Source: Phorcus lineatus
Lineage: Eukaryota > Mollusca > Gastropoda > Trochida > Trochidae
DNA length: 64,000 nucleotides
Direction of reading: 5' to 3'
Assembly: GCA_921293015.1 (NCBI GenBank)
Contig: OV121093.1
Coordinates: 2,333,027 to 2,397,026 of the forward strand
How positions within the stretch are numbered: position 1 is the first letter of the stretch; every line of letters starts with the position of its first letter. This document shows, piece after piece, positions 45,695-55,979 of this stretch. The notes beneath the pieces are model-generated. The model had not been told where the DNA came from. It was given only the letters and a program-made list of their open reading frames with translations, and did not search any database. The position numbers and the translations under genes were made by a program.

Positions 45695-46909
45695 ATGATC
45701 ATTCAAGTCACAATCCCTTTAAGTTTTGTGCTTTTCAGCCAGATTTGTGCAATACCACAACTTCATTTGTCTGCCAGAAGTGTCCAGGAATGTCTGTCCG
45801 TATGTGCAACTCGACACACTTGTGATGGTGTGTTTATAGCAGATGAAAACATCAACAACGTATCTTGTGAAATGTTAGGTACAAGAAAGATGAAACATTC
45901 ATCGAAAGGAATTATTTATGAAAGAAAAGACAGGACAAGGAAATTCCATCAAGGGTCGATAACATTTGCAAGATTCTCCAGAAGGGTTGATCAGGCTCAA
46001 GCACATCCCTGTCACATTCCTGGCTACGGAGTTCCTGTAGTTGGTGAAGGCGACTTTCTCCTGGCCGCTGTGTCTTCTGATAATCATGTGCATTTCAGAC
46101 TTACGAAATCTGGAAGGTCTCCGGTATTTGTGCCTCTCGATGTTACCTTGCCTGACCACACAGTAAAGATCGACCTGGACATGAGGCGTTGTCGCTTTTT
46201 AATTCTCTTCAAAATCAATGAAAGACAGTATTCGTTAATTTCAAAGAGTTTCAATGAAAGTTGTGAAGAGACTTTATTGAATGGGCATATTAAGACATTT
46301 TTCTTTGATCATTTGGTTGATATTATCTTCTACATTGAAAATGGGTATAAAAATGGTAAACATAAACTGAAAGTATTTAACAAGAATGATTTTCCTCATG
46401 GTCGTGAAATTTATGGAACAAGTTACAAGATAATTCCTAATTGCCTTAATGGACACCCAGAATCTAAATCATTGCTAGTCTGTGAAACTCGGGGTGATAT
46501 CTTCTGTCAGATATTAAGTTACGCACAAATCAGGGGTATGGTCCCTAGTATCCATAGCGGGAAAATAAAAAATCACAATGCTGGTATCACAATTTATCTA
46601 ATATCTAAAGATAAGTATATCTTTAGCTCAGAAACAAATAGGGTATATATCAGTAACTTCAAATCTAAAAAGGACTATAGATTTAAGTCATGCCCATTTA
46701 TTACTAAAAGCTTGCCGGACCTGACAAAGTGGAGGGACATGGTAGCTATGTCTTGTTTTGAGGGTAATAGGGGTCATGTTTATCTTTATACTCTGAAAGG
46801 CAAAAAAAGGGTACCATTTCAAGTGAAAGGGCTGAAATATCTGCAGAACGTCCCAGCAGGTTTGATGGTGAACCGTACTTTCTTTGAGGAATGCGAAAAT
46901 AATATTTAA
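45695..46909 (+). CDS. Secreted protein of an undescribed family, apple/PAN-like N-terminus (404 aa)
   Basis: An intact intronless frame from ATG to TAA. Residues 1-19 form a signal peptide (MIIQVTIPLSFVLFSQICA). C33, C37, C43 and C58 repeat the spacing of the 22861 paralogue in a SVQECLSVCATRHTC setting reminiscent of an apple/PAN core. CHIPGYGVPVVGEGDFLLA starts at residue 106. Shared blocks follow: VTLPDHTVKIDLDM, HIKTFFFDHLVDIIFY, FPHGREIY, GHPESKSLLVCE, LTKWRDMVAMSCFEG. The alternating short hydrophobic segments after residue 100 suggest an all-beta, propeller-like domain, but no catalytic signature is visible. No transmembrane helix follows. Conservation of both long frames while one paralogue decayed argues that the two intact members are functional. 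I cannot name the family. Confidence 0.82.
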   Translation: MIIQVTIPLSFVLFSQICAIPQLHLSARSVQECLSVCATRHTCDGVFIADENINNVSCEMLGTRKMKHSSKGIIYERKDRTRKFHQGSITFARFSRRVDQAQAHPCHIPGYGVPVVGEGDFLLAAVSSDNHVHFRLTKSGRSPVFVPLDVTLPDHTVKIDLDMRRCRFLILFKINERQYSLISKSFNESCEETLLNGHIKTFFFDHLVDIIFYIENGYKNGKHKLKVFNKNDFPHGREIYGTSYKIIPNCLNGHPESKSLLVCETRGDIFCQILSYAQIRGMVPSIHSGKIKNHNAGITIYLISKDKYIFSSETNRVYISNFKSKKDYRFKSCPFITKSLPDLTKWRDMVAMSCFEGNRGHVYLYTLKGKKRVPFQVKGLKYLQNVPAGLMVNRTFFEECENNI

Positions 46910-46914
46910 AGAAC

Positions 46915-47490
46915 TGCTGATAAACAGTGTGACAATTCAATCAAAATAGAAAGCCAGCTATCCTCTGATCTTGAAGTGGGGACAAAGGTGTAGACGATCA
47001 CGACGACGACGTTAATGCGTTATGTTGGAGAAGTGTTCGGAGAAGGGTCTGTACGTGAAACCTAACAAGGGACTTGAGGTGATCATTAACCTGTCTCAAG
47101 AACCTAGCCCATTTTTTCTGCGTGCAAATTAGAGATGGATATCATTCTTGCACATTTGCACCAATCTCACCTTAGCACATACGGTTAAGCATTTGGGGGA
47201 TTTTAAGAGTGAACTTCTATCTGGAGATCTTTGACAAATATGTATTTCTAATTTCAATTGTTCAGACATCTAAATTATCTTTGTTGAATATAACTCAACA
47301 GCGCCTTCTTCAGTTTCTTCTATATCGTAATATGTATGAAACAAACTAATTCTGGCTATTCAATTTGTTCCGATTTAATTTGAAAAATACTGAAAATGGT
47401 AAATGTTTTGTTGAACACATTGAAATATTAATAAACTAAAAGAAAGAAAAACATGCTCTTACATTGACTCTGTTTTAATACATATCTTAC
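46915..47490. other. 3' flank of the secreted-protein gene
   Basis: Presumed untranslated region and intergenic DNA. AATAAACT at about 47430 is a possible polyadenylation signal, but it is about 520 bases past the stop codon. Confidence 0.35.
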
Positions 47491-47496
47491 CTTGGA

Positions 47497-47720
47497 TGAG
47501 TGAGTGAGTTGGGGTTAAACGCCGCTTTCAAGATTATTTCACCCATATCGCGGCTGCTAGTATTATTGCAGGGAGAAAGCCCGCAACACCATTGTGGCTA
47601 TGCATTGCGGTGAAACCTGCGAGCATCGGCTGGAGCTAACAAACCATGGGTGGTACTGCGCTGAAACTCAGTTTAGCATTGCACCCAAACATGACTGCGT
47701 GTAGAACAGTTCTCTAACTT
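47497..47720 (-). mobile_element. SINE family B, reverse, lacking the tRNA-like head
   Basis: The sequence runs GAGTGAGTGAGTTGGGGTTA, then AACGCCGCTTTCAAG and GAGAAAGCCCGCAACACC to TGTAGAACAGTTCTC, where it stops. As the head is the 5' end of the element, this is a normal 5' truncation. ACTTGGATGAAT at 47717 echoes CCTTGGATGAG at 47491, so CTTGGATGA may be a target duplication (47492-47500 and 47718-47726). Confidence 0.85.
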
Positions 47721-47753
47721 GGATGAATCATGTGAATATTGTGTAAGTAATGT

Positions 47754-47757
<4 letters not shown>

Positions 47758-47793
<36 letters not shown>
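47758..47793. repeat. TA microsatellite at the left edge of the Penelope pair
   Basis: About 17 TA units directly abut the left outer end of the Penelope-like inverted pair. A similar run lies just beyond the right end. Confidence 0.9.
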
Positions 47794-47797
<4 letters not shown>

Positions 47798-49106
47798 GTA
47801 TTAAAAAATATAGAGAAGATGTAAATCAACTTTCACAATCATGACTTTATCTTTTTTCCAATATGCATATTTCTGCTTCTTGATTCGAAGCTTCTTCAGG
47901 GAATGTATGCTTGAAGCACAGTAGCAGTCTTAAATAGTCTTCAGTGTATCTAAGTAACAACAAAATGCAACACAAACTTCAAAATAATCAACAATCGTCC
48001 TGGTGAGTTATCCCCTCTTAAATCTAATAGGTTTGAATTGGCAGTGATAGGATTAGGGATTTATGACGCTGTTCAATGAAGGAGAAAATTTGTTAATGAA
48101 GTACTGTTCTTTGGTTAGTAATTGTGAGGTAATGTCACCTCCATTATTGAATATTTCGTAAAAAGGAAATATTTTAAAAGCACCATTACTACATTGAGAT
48201 ATATGTTTACTAACTTTTAAGTGTCTTAAATTATCATCTCTTATTTGTTGTTTGTGAACTGTTACTCTGTTTTGCAAGTTGGTCGTTTGTCCAATGTATG
48301 TTACACCACATTTTTCACAAGAAATGACATAAATAACATTTTTTGATTTACATGACATGTTGCTTTTGACATGAAAGTCTATTCCATTCTCAAAAGTTGT
48401 TGTCGAGCCTTCTTTTAGATATGGGCATGTTCCACATCTTTTATCTAAACATTTTTTCACAGTTGGTAAATCTTGATTGCTTGTATATTTTGCACTTGTT
48501 AGCATTTTTTTCAAGTTTTTGGGCTGACGTTTACTTTTTATTATTTTAGTTTTATTTAACATTCTAGCAAGACGATTGTCCTGTCTCATGATATCTAGAT
48601 TGTTGTGTAATTTAGGAAAGACTTCCATGTTGTTTGGGTTATAGGTTGTCACAAAGGCTAATACATTTTCATTTGGTTGTTTGTCCTTTGGTCTTCTTAG
48701 CGAGAAGATGTCCTGGCTTAAAGCCTTTTTAATGCCTTGATCTATTATCCCTTTTGGGTAACCCCTATCCAATAATGACAGTTGTAATTCTTTGAGTCTT
48801 AGATTTTTAAGACTTTCGTCTGTAACAATAGTACAATTTCTTCGTGCCAGTGAATATGGGAGGTTCACTTTAGTGTGGCGTTCGTGAGAACTCTTAAAGT
48901 GAAGATATTGTTTTGTATCTGTAGGTTTATGGTAGATATCAGTGATGATATTTGTTCCTTCCTTTTTTATTAATATATCCAAAAATGGGAGCTCATGGTC
49001 ACTTGTGTCCATTGTGAATTTAATTTTTGGATGAAGGTCTTGTAGGAATTGCACAATGTTTTTTATATCTACAGTTTTGTTCTCCCAGAATATAAAGCAA
49101 TATAAA
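47788..49106 (-). mobile_element. Penelope-like element, left copy, 5'-truncated (ORF stop at 48053)
   Basis: The minus strand codes for the end of the reverse transcriptase and the whole GIY-YIG endonuclease of a Penelope-like element. From the inner end: LHPKIKFTMD, LPFLDILIKKEG, then IYHKPTDTKQYLHFKSSH. A linker follows, then a cysteine pair region (KCLDKRCGTCPYLKEG). The endonuclease reads VIYVISCEKCGVTYIGQT, with NLQNRVTVHKQQIR and QLLTKEQYFI. The frame is open to the stop at 48053. The reverse-transcriptase palm is missing. The 3' untranslated part runs outward to 47788 and carries a hammerhead-like motif. Confidence 0.9.
47856..47903 (-). ncRNA. Hammerhead-ribozyme-like motif in left Penelope copy
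   Basis: The motif is the inverted duplicate of 50184-50231, with all listed core positions identical: CTGAAGA, stem II GCTTC/GAAGC, GAAA, a TAT/ATA stem III and TTCC/GGAA stem I. Confidence 0.5.
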
Positions 49107-49107
49107 G

Positions 49108-50300
49108 GATATATTAATAAAAAAGGAAGGAACAAATATCATCACTGATATCTACCATAAACCTACAGATACAAAACAATATCTTCACTTTAAGAGTTCT
49201 CACGAACGCCACACTAAAGTGAACCTCCCATATTCACTGGCACGAAGAATTTGTACTATTGTTACAGACGAAAGTCTTAAAAATCTGAGACTCAAAGAAT
49301 TACAACTGTCATTATTGGATAGGGGTTACCCAAAAGGGATAATAGATCAAGGCATTAAAAAGGCTTTAAGCCAGGACATCTTCTCGCTAAGAAGACCAAA
49401 GGACAAACAACCAAATGAAAATGTATTAGCCTTTGTGACAACCTATAACCCAAACAACATGGAAGTCTTTCCTAAATTACACAACAATCTAGATATCATG
49501 AGACAGGACAATCGTCTTGCTAGAATGTTAAATAAAACTAAAATAATAAAAAGTAAACGTCAGCCCAAAAACTTGAAAAAAATGCCAACAAGTGCAAAAT
49601 ATACAAGCAATCAAGATTTACCAACTGTGAAAAAATGTTTAGATAAAAGATGTGGAACATGCCCATATCTAAAAGAAGGCTCGACAACAACTTTTGAGAA
49701 TGGAATAGACTTTCATGTCAAAAGCAACATGTCATGTAAATCAAAAAATGTTATTTATGTCATTTCTTGTGAAAAATGTGGTGTAACATACATTGGACAA
49801 ACGACCAACTTGCAAAACAGAGTAACAGTTCACAAACAACAAATAAGAGATGATAATTTAAGACACTTAAAAGTTAGTAAACATATATCTCAATGTAGTA
49901 ATGGTGCTTTTAAAATATTTCCTTTTTACGAAATATTCAATAATGGAGGTGACATTACCTCACAATTACTAACCAAAGAACAGTACTTCATTAACAAATT
50001 TTCTCCTTCATTGAACAGCGTCATAAATCCCTAATCCTATCACTGCCAATTCAAACCTATTAGATTTAAGAGCGGATAACTCACCAGGACGATTGTTGAT
50101 TATTTTGATGTTTGTGTTGCATTTTGTTGTTACTTAGATACACTGAAGACTATTTAAGACTGCTACTGTGCTTCAAGCATACATTCCCTGAAGAAGCTTC
50201 GAATCAAGAAGCAGAAATATGCATATTGGAAAAAAGATAAAGTCATGATTGTGAAAGTTGATTTACATCTTCTCTGTATTTTTTAATACTTTCATATATA
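49108..50300 (+). mobile_element. Penelope-like element, right copy, inverted (ORF stop at 50034)
   Basis: It is the inverse of 47788-48980 with only scattered differences, for example ARRIC instead of ARRNC and KKMPTSAK instead of KKMLTSAK. It starts further in, at DILIKKEG, and includes the complete GIY-YIG endonuclease and 3' untranslated region. The 127 bp between the arms (48981-49107) belongs only to the longer left copy. The two copies are head to head, as known for Penelope insertions with a partial inverted copy. Neither copy encodes a full reverse transcriptase. Confidence 0.9.
50184..50231 (+). ncRNA. Hammerhead-ribozyme-like motif in right Penelope copy
   Basis: Stem I TTCC (50184-50187) is followed by the core CTGAAGA (50188-50194), stem II GCTTC (50196-50200) with GAAGC (50208-50212), and GAAA (50214-50217). 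A short TAT/ATA stem III comes next, a cleavage site after the T at 50227, then GGAA (50228-50231) closing stem I. Order and core match the CUGANGA...GAAA...UH hammerhead consensus. Unpaired A residues flank stem II (50195 and 50213), which could weaken it. Hammerheads with tiny stem III are known in Penelope-like elements. Activity is untested. Confidence 0.5.
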
Positions 50301-50328
50301 CTTCTCCACGATTGATACTTCTTACATT

Positions 50329-50333
<5 letters not shown>

Positions 50334-50362
<29 letters not shown>
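50334..50362. repeat. TA microsatellite at the right edge of the Penelope pair
   Basis: About 14 TA units, some 35 bp beyond the right arm. Together with the left TA run it suggests insertion at a TA-rich target. Confidence 0.9.
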
Positions 50363-50364
<2 letters not shown>

Positions 50365-50367
<3 letters not shown>

Positions 50368-51700
50368 GAGTATGATCAAAGGAGCTACAAGTTGGCTGAG
50401 ACCAATTTAATTAGTAGCACCAGTTTAGATTGAGTGTATTAATACCACATGGATTTAAAATAGAATTGTGCAATTAATTTCTGGAGTAATTTTCTTTGTT
50501 CCATTTTATTCGCTGATTCAGGACATTGAGGACAAAATTGTTTCTCACGAGAATAACAAAACTTGTGAGGCACATTGACGACTGTTTCTTCTTCAACTTA
50601 CATTTTTAAGTTCAAATGAAACTGAAAATTTAATAAACCATTAGGAAAAAGGATTTGACACCTGTTTTTTCAGATTTGAAACCAAGAAAATCTTAAAACT
50701 TTAATTCAATAAAATTTATGTTAAAGAGAGAAATATAACAATGACACAATCAGTATGTTACATGTTATCAAACATGAACATTTAAACAAACCATAATATA
50801 AATGCCTAAATAAATTTTTTTTGTAAATTTGAAAAAAATATTTATCGTTGTTTTGTGGTAAAATAAGTTTTAGTCTTTGAACAATGAAAAGTCGGCTACT
50901 TAACACCTCGTTCACTTATCAAAAATTAACTTTTCTTTTCTTTCCAATGAATTGAAATTTATATGGCATAATTGATTTGCTATCAGCTTCTAGGGCAATG
51001 TTTTCCGCTTTCAGATTTATTTGCCAGTTAGAAATTTGTCAGCCTAGCTTATTTCATCAACTGCTAAGCTCCTACTTTATAGCGCAAATCAACATGTAGT
51101 GGTAGTGGTATTGTTTTTTCGTGTTCATCTTCAATTCTGTTGATATTATCTTACATGTTAAACATTCAACACCTACTAAATTGAAAGGTCTGAAAGTCTT
51201 CCTCAATAAAGTGTTATGAGTTAGGGTTATCAACAATATGAGGTGACTTATAACTATGTACAATAATATAGACTGTTTTCAGCAAACTTCAATTAGAAAG
51301 GTTGCCATTGAATGTAAAATTCATCATAGAATCATTGAAGGTCTTATGTATTGGTCTCTTAATTGGTAAAAAATGCTTGCTCATTTGTAAATTATCAGAT
51401 AATCTAAACATATATATCTTCTTTGAGTGGCATTTAGAAGTTGGTATGATGAAAACATATATATGTTGGTTTTTTTTCAAACAAATACTGTTCTATTCCT
51501 GTTCAGTTGTTACATAGAGAATCTAACCCTCTAACCCTCGTAGCCTCGGATATTTTTACTTTTATCAACGAGTGTTGATATATTTGATATCAGGAGACAC
51601 CAGGGTGAGATTCTCTATATGTGTAGGCAAGTTGCTACGAATGAATTTGGAATAGGAAAATGTCCCCATCAAACCAGCAAAATATAACAAAACAATTGTA
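50365..51700. other. AT-rich stretch, nothing recognised
   Basis: Short frames only. No repeat family seen elsewhere in the window matches. Confidence 0.4.
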
Positions 51701-51741
51701 TATTAATTACAATTTAATCTATCAAATAATAAACAAAGTGA

Positions 51742-52740
51742 TTAAGGTTACAATATCAAGCTAATACAAGCTATAATACAATATCAAATGAGTCACACTA
51801 ATTAGCTAAATAAATATATTCACCAGTCCTTGTGAATCACACAGTTGATAAATGTAGAAAAACAGTCAGTGGGTCTTGATAGGAGATAGATGGATTCGGC
51901 TTGTAAAGGTATCCAAAAACAGTGGCACGGCAGATGATCGCAAAGTTGATTGTAGACCTGTGTATCATAGCCTTAGTGCCGAGACAATATATCCCCATTC
52001 AAGTTTTACTAGGCGAGACGATATATCATGGCAGTATTGCCAAGGAGGCTGCGAAACGATTATCATCACGATACCATAGTTGCGATACAATACGTATCCC
52101 GATATAACATAAAACTGATGTTATTTATCTGATACCAACCTGTCATAAACAATAAATGAATGGAAGTATATAAATTCAGAGAGACTGTTAAATTAAGGGT
52201 AAAGTGTCAGAAATATTATGTATCTTTTTCTTTTCTTATCCCAGTTAATTTTTCTAAAACAGAATAAAAACATATCTTTGTCAGTTTCAAAGTTATTTGT
52301 TTCAAACAAATTTTGTAAATAATATCGGGATATATTGTGTCTTTTGGCGATACATCGATGTATCATGGACCCTCACAATATGAATATCCTGATATATTGT
52401 CTAAATGTGTTTTGTATCGATGCACTCGTATCGGGCAGCAGACGAAAAACATCGATACTATCGATGAATCGTTACACCACTAGTTGATTGTAAGAAGCAA
52501 GATGATAAAGAGTTCTAATGCCATCCTATAAATATATAGGTTGGATACCGTCCAGAATATTCCTTAAAGTTCCAAGATAAACTCCAATCAGAAGTGTCCA
52601 ACTCAAGCAATCAAGAAATAGATAGAACATTCTAGAATAGATGATTCTAGACACTGCCAGCTATGACTATCAAAACAAGTGTAAGTGTGACCCACTAAAC
52701 AATACAAAAATGTTATACAATGTTAAATTTATAATCAAGC
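51742..52740. repeat. Unclassified dispersed repeat, copy 2, split by a MITE
   Basis: The part 51742-51902 parallels 39725-39925. After the MITE at 51955-52483 the host sequence continues (TAAGAAGCAAGATGATAAAG and on to a GTGTGACCCACTAAACAATA string near 52684). The extent is uncertain. Confidence 0.4.
51946..52492. mobile_element. ATCGAT-rich MITE with 8-9 bp target duplication (hAT-like)
   Basis: TTGATTGTA occurs at 51946-51954 and 52484-52492 around a 529 bp insert. The right end read inward is CTAGTGGTGTAACGATTCAT, then CGATAGTATCGATG. The left end is GACCTGTGTATCATAG, a loosely matching inverted terminus. The interior has several CGATACATCGATGTATC-type palindromes. An 8 bp duplication and GTGGTGTA ends are hAT-like, but the terminal repeat match is weak. 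Confidence 0.6.
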
Positions 52741-52744
52741 ACAT

Positions 52745-53825
52745 ACTCAAAACAAAGTAGATAACAGACTACAAAACTTCTTCAAATGAACAAAACCAGG
52801 TTTGAACCCAAATCATTTACGGGTTTTATAATAGAAAGGCTAATGTGAAGGCAAACTCGTATTATATATCTACTTTACTTGTCTTGGCCGAAAGTCTGCT
52901 GAAACTTAACTTCTACGAGATTGGTACCATTGTCAAGATGGTACGACCATTGTTACATAAAAGTGACACACTATTGTGAGTTCACATGTGAAAGAACATT
53001 ACGACAGTAATGCTTTTATGTATACAGTTAAAAATTCATTATTAGTTTTTTATGTTTCAAATTGAGTGAGTTCGTTGCAAAAATAAAATATAAAGTACTG
53101 TTATCAGCAATGATCTTAGGTGTCCTTATTTGATTAAACTTGACTCTAACATATTGCCTGTAAGGACCATTTTTCGAACTGTAATGAAAACCTCTACAAT
53201 GATGACATCTTTGTTTCACCCTAACCAAAATCATTCTCATTTGGAATAGGTTCCTGCACCATCCAAGTTAAAATACTTTTTTCGAAATTTACGTTATATG
53301 GCCAACACATAATATGTATAAAATGCATTTATGGGACAAAAACTTTCCTGCTGCAACCAGTTCTATGAGACAGAAATGGATTTTAAAAAATTGAATATTA
53401 ATTCTGTCAGCAGTGGCGGAATCATAAACTTCATTATCTAAATACCAATTGTTTATAATTGTTTCTTACTTATTTTAAGCTATCTATACAACACTTAAAT
53501 AAATGTCTAGACACATGAATAGGATTTATCTGTGATTAAACATTACAAGTACTAATTTTTTTTTATCAAAGATACTTTTTGCTTTTCTTTGGACGTTTGT
53601 TAACTGAAAATAAATTCAGGAAAAAAATCCTTAACAATATGGTATTGCTTAAGTTAGTTTCCCAGAATAACATCAAAATTGGTCTACAGAAACCTATTGT
53701 AATGTATTATCAGAACGTGATTGTTTACATGTTGAATATGATGTGATATTGTTTACCTGATCAGTGGGGTCACACACCTAATTTGTTAAGATTATAGCCC
53801 TGATTATTTGGTAATGGTTTAGAAG
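52745..53825. other. AT-rich stretch, nothing recognised
   Basis: No supported gene. A 70-codon minus frame at 53028-53240 shows no motif. Confidence 0.4.
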
Positions 53826-53828
53826 GAC

Positions 53829-54440
53829 CATTCAGATCATTTGGAACAGAAAAAATTGAGGTGAGGTGAGGTGAGTTGGTGTTAAACGCCGCTTTCAAGA
53901 TTATTTCACTTATATCACGGCTACTAGTATTAGTGCAGGGAGAAAGCCTGCAACACCATTGTGGCTATGCATTTCGGTGAAACCTGCGAGCATCGGCTGG
54001 TGTTATTGCGCTGAAATTCAATATAGCATTGCACCCAAACCTGACTACGTGTAGAACAGTTCTCTACTGCAGACACAGTTGCCGAGCACCTGGCAGGATT
54101 CGAACCATGGACCTCATGATCCGAAAGCGAATGCGTTAACTACTGCTCGCCCGCCCCCCAGAAAAAAAATTTAAACTCAAATTCAAGGATAAAGTGAATT
54201 CAGAAATTTGAAATTGAAAAAAAAGTAGAGAAGAATAAGCTAATGAAAAAGGAGAAATGGAGATTGAATAAATGGTTAAGAATGACCATTTGGATAATTT
54301 GGAACTGAAAAAATTTAAACTCAAACAAAAGGATAAAGTGATTCAGAAATTTGAAATTGAAAAATCTAAAGAAGAAGAGGAAATAAGAGAAATGGAAATT
54401 GAAGAAAGAAATTGAGTTAAAAAAGATAGGAATCGAAAAA
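53829..54440 (+). repeat. Duplicated Lys/Glu-rich segment, split by a SINE
   Basis: CCATTCAGATCATTTGGAAC at 53829 and its continuation at 54162 (AAATTTAAACTCAAATTCAA) recur at about 54288-54365 (CCATTTGGATAATTTGGAAC, AAATTTAAACTCAAACAAAA). Without the SINE the period is roughly 155 bp. The better-preserved copy codes for KKFKLKQKDKVIQKFEIEKS and then an E/K-rich run, coiled-coil-like and reminiscent of the charged start of some retrotransposon gag proteins. That link is weak. Confidence 0.45.
53858..54158 (-). mobile_element. SINE family B, reverse orientation
   Basis: It starts GAGGTGAGGTGAGGTGAGTT, GGTGTTAAACGCCGCTTTC and ends with the reversed tRNA-like head (GCAGGATTCGAACCATGGAC, GCGTTAACTACTGC) followed by GCCCGCCCCCC. 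Part of the middle near 54000 is deleted. Confidence 0.88.
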
Positions 54441-54956
54441 ATAATTGAACATTAAAATATTGAATTTTCATCTGCTCTATCAAACCTTTTCTGTTTGGTA
54501 TCACAGGGTACACCAGACTGGTCTGTATTTCTGTGAAAAAGTAGTAAAAAAACATTTCCTTTTTTAAATATGTATTGCTGAAGACTTCAACGATTACACT
54601 AATATATTTAAAGTTGGGATTTTCATTCATTTTTCGCCCATCTTTTTTGATGGTATTTGATGATGTCACCCACAAGATACCATTTCATACATGAAAGAAC
54701 AAGCGCTGGTGCTAATGCTGCTAATGCTGCTAATGCGTTACGAATACATACATGTGTATTTGTATGTCACTGCATAAATTTTATTACATACCTAAGGGAG
54801 ACCTTGATTCTATGTCATGAAAGTTGTTTTACATTCAATTCATTTTTGTATCTGGTGATACCTCACCAGTATAAACATTACATAATAATGAAATAATATG
54901 TTTATTTTTAAGCACATCAATACTTCCGCAACAAATAATTATTGATATAATTACCT

Positions 54957-55024
54957 AAAGTGAATCGCCGCTAATGCCTGAAATATTGACCAAGCGGTGT
55001 TAAACAATAACTCACTCATTCACC
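54957..55024 (-). mobile_element. SINE-like family C, reverse orientation
   Basis: CGCCGCTAATGCCTGAAATA, TTGACCAAGCGGTGTTAAAC, AATAACTCACTCATTCAC is the inverse of the family C consensus. ACCTAAAGTGAA appears at 54953-54964 and again at 55022-55033, a probable 12 bp target duplication. Confidence 0.85.
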
Positions 55025-55979
55025 TAAAGTGAAAGTCTTTTTTAAAAAACTATTATATTGTAATCGGAAAGTATTTGATATCGGGTCTCAACATTTACAA
55101 AGAAAAAAAATATACAATTTGGAATATAAATGATCTCTCTGAAAATGAAACTCAACTGCGTAGGAACAAGGGATATACGAGGGAAATGTTCGGAATTACT
55201 TGAAAAGGGTGTAAACATATGCCCTAATCAGATATCTGCGTACATAATTGTTTCAAAAACAATACTGCATTGTTGGACCTCGGATCAGAGGGAGGCGTGG
55301 GTAATTTTTTGTTTTCATAGATGATCCAGTGTTGACAACCTAGACCATTCGTTATCTTTAATTGAGGACAGAGTGTCACTTCGTGTTGTTCTAAGATGCG
55401 GACCACCACATAAATTCAGTCTGAAAAGTGTTCGCATACACTCACTCTCTTGAGGACACTGTTGAGAGCAGACGTATTGGTCTTAGCTCACGCTTTCCCG
55501 CCAAAACTTACCTACCGTGCGCCATCTTGGATTCACTTGTATACTTATTCGATACTACCATCTCGGATACTTACTTGTGACTCCAGTGATCTACCTTTAC
55601 TTGGATTACTCGGATTACTACATCTTATCCGGATATATATTTCGGTGATTCTTACGTGGATTACCTACCCATTTGGATTTACCACTTGGATACAAATTTG
55701 TGATTCACACTAGGATTACTCACTTTCCTTTTGGATATACCACTTGGATACTTATATATCAGTGATTCATACTAGGAGTAGTTAATTCCATTTGGATTAT
55801 CACTTGGATATCTAACATCAAGACTTCACGTGAGTTCTCTAAGATTCTCCCTTGAAGCACGTAACATCTACATACCACTTAGCACACAGCTAACCACTTG
55901 AGTACGAGGAGTACTCACCACCCACCCTAACCACAGCGCATACACTTAGTGTATATTACTTTATGTATTATGTATAGAT

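Noticed and set aside
48981..49107. A promoter or functional spacer between the divergent Penelope frames
   Set aside because: The 127 bp codes for the reverse-transcriptase end of the longer copy and is simply not matched by the shorter one.
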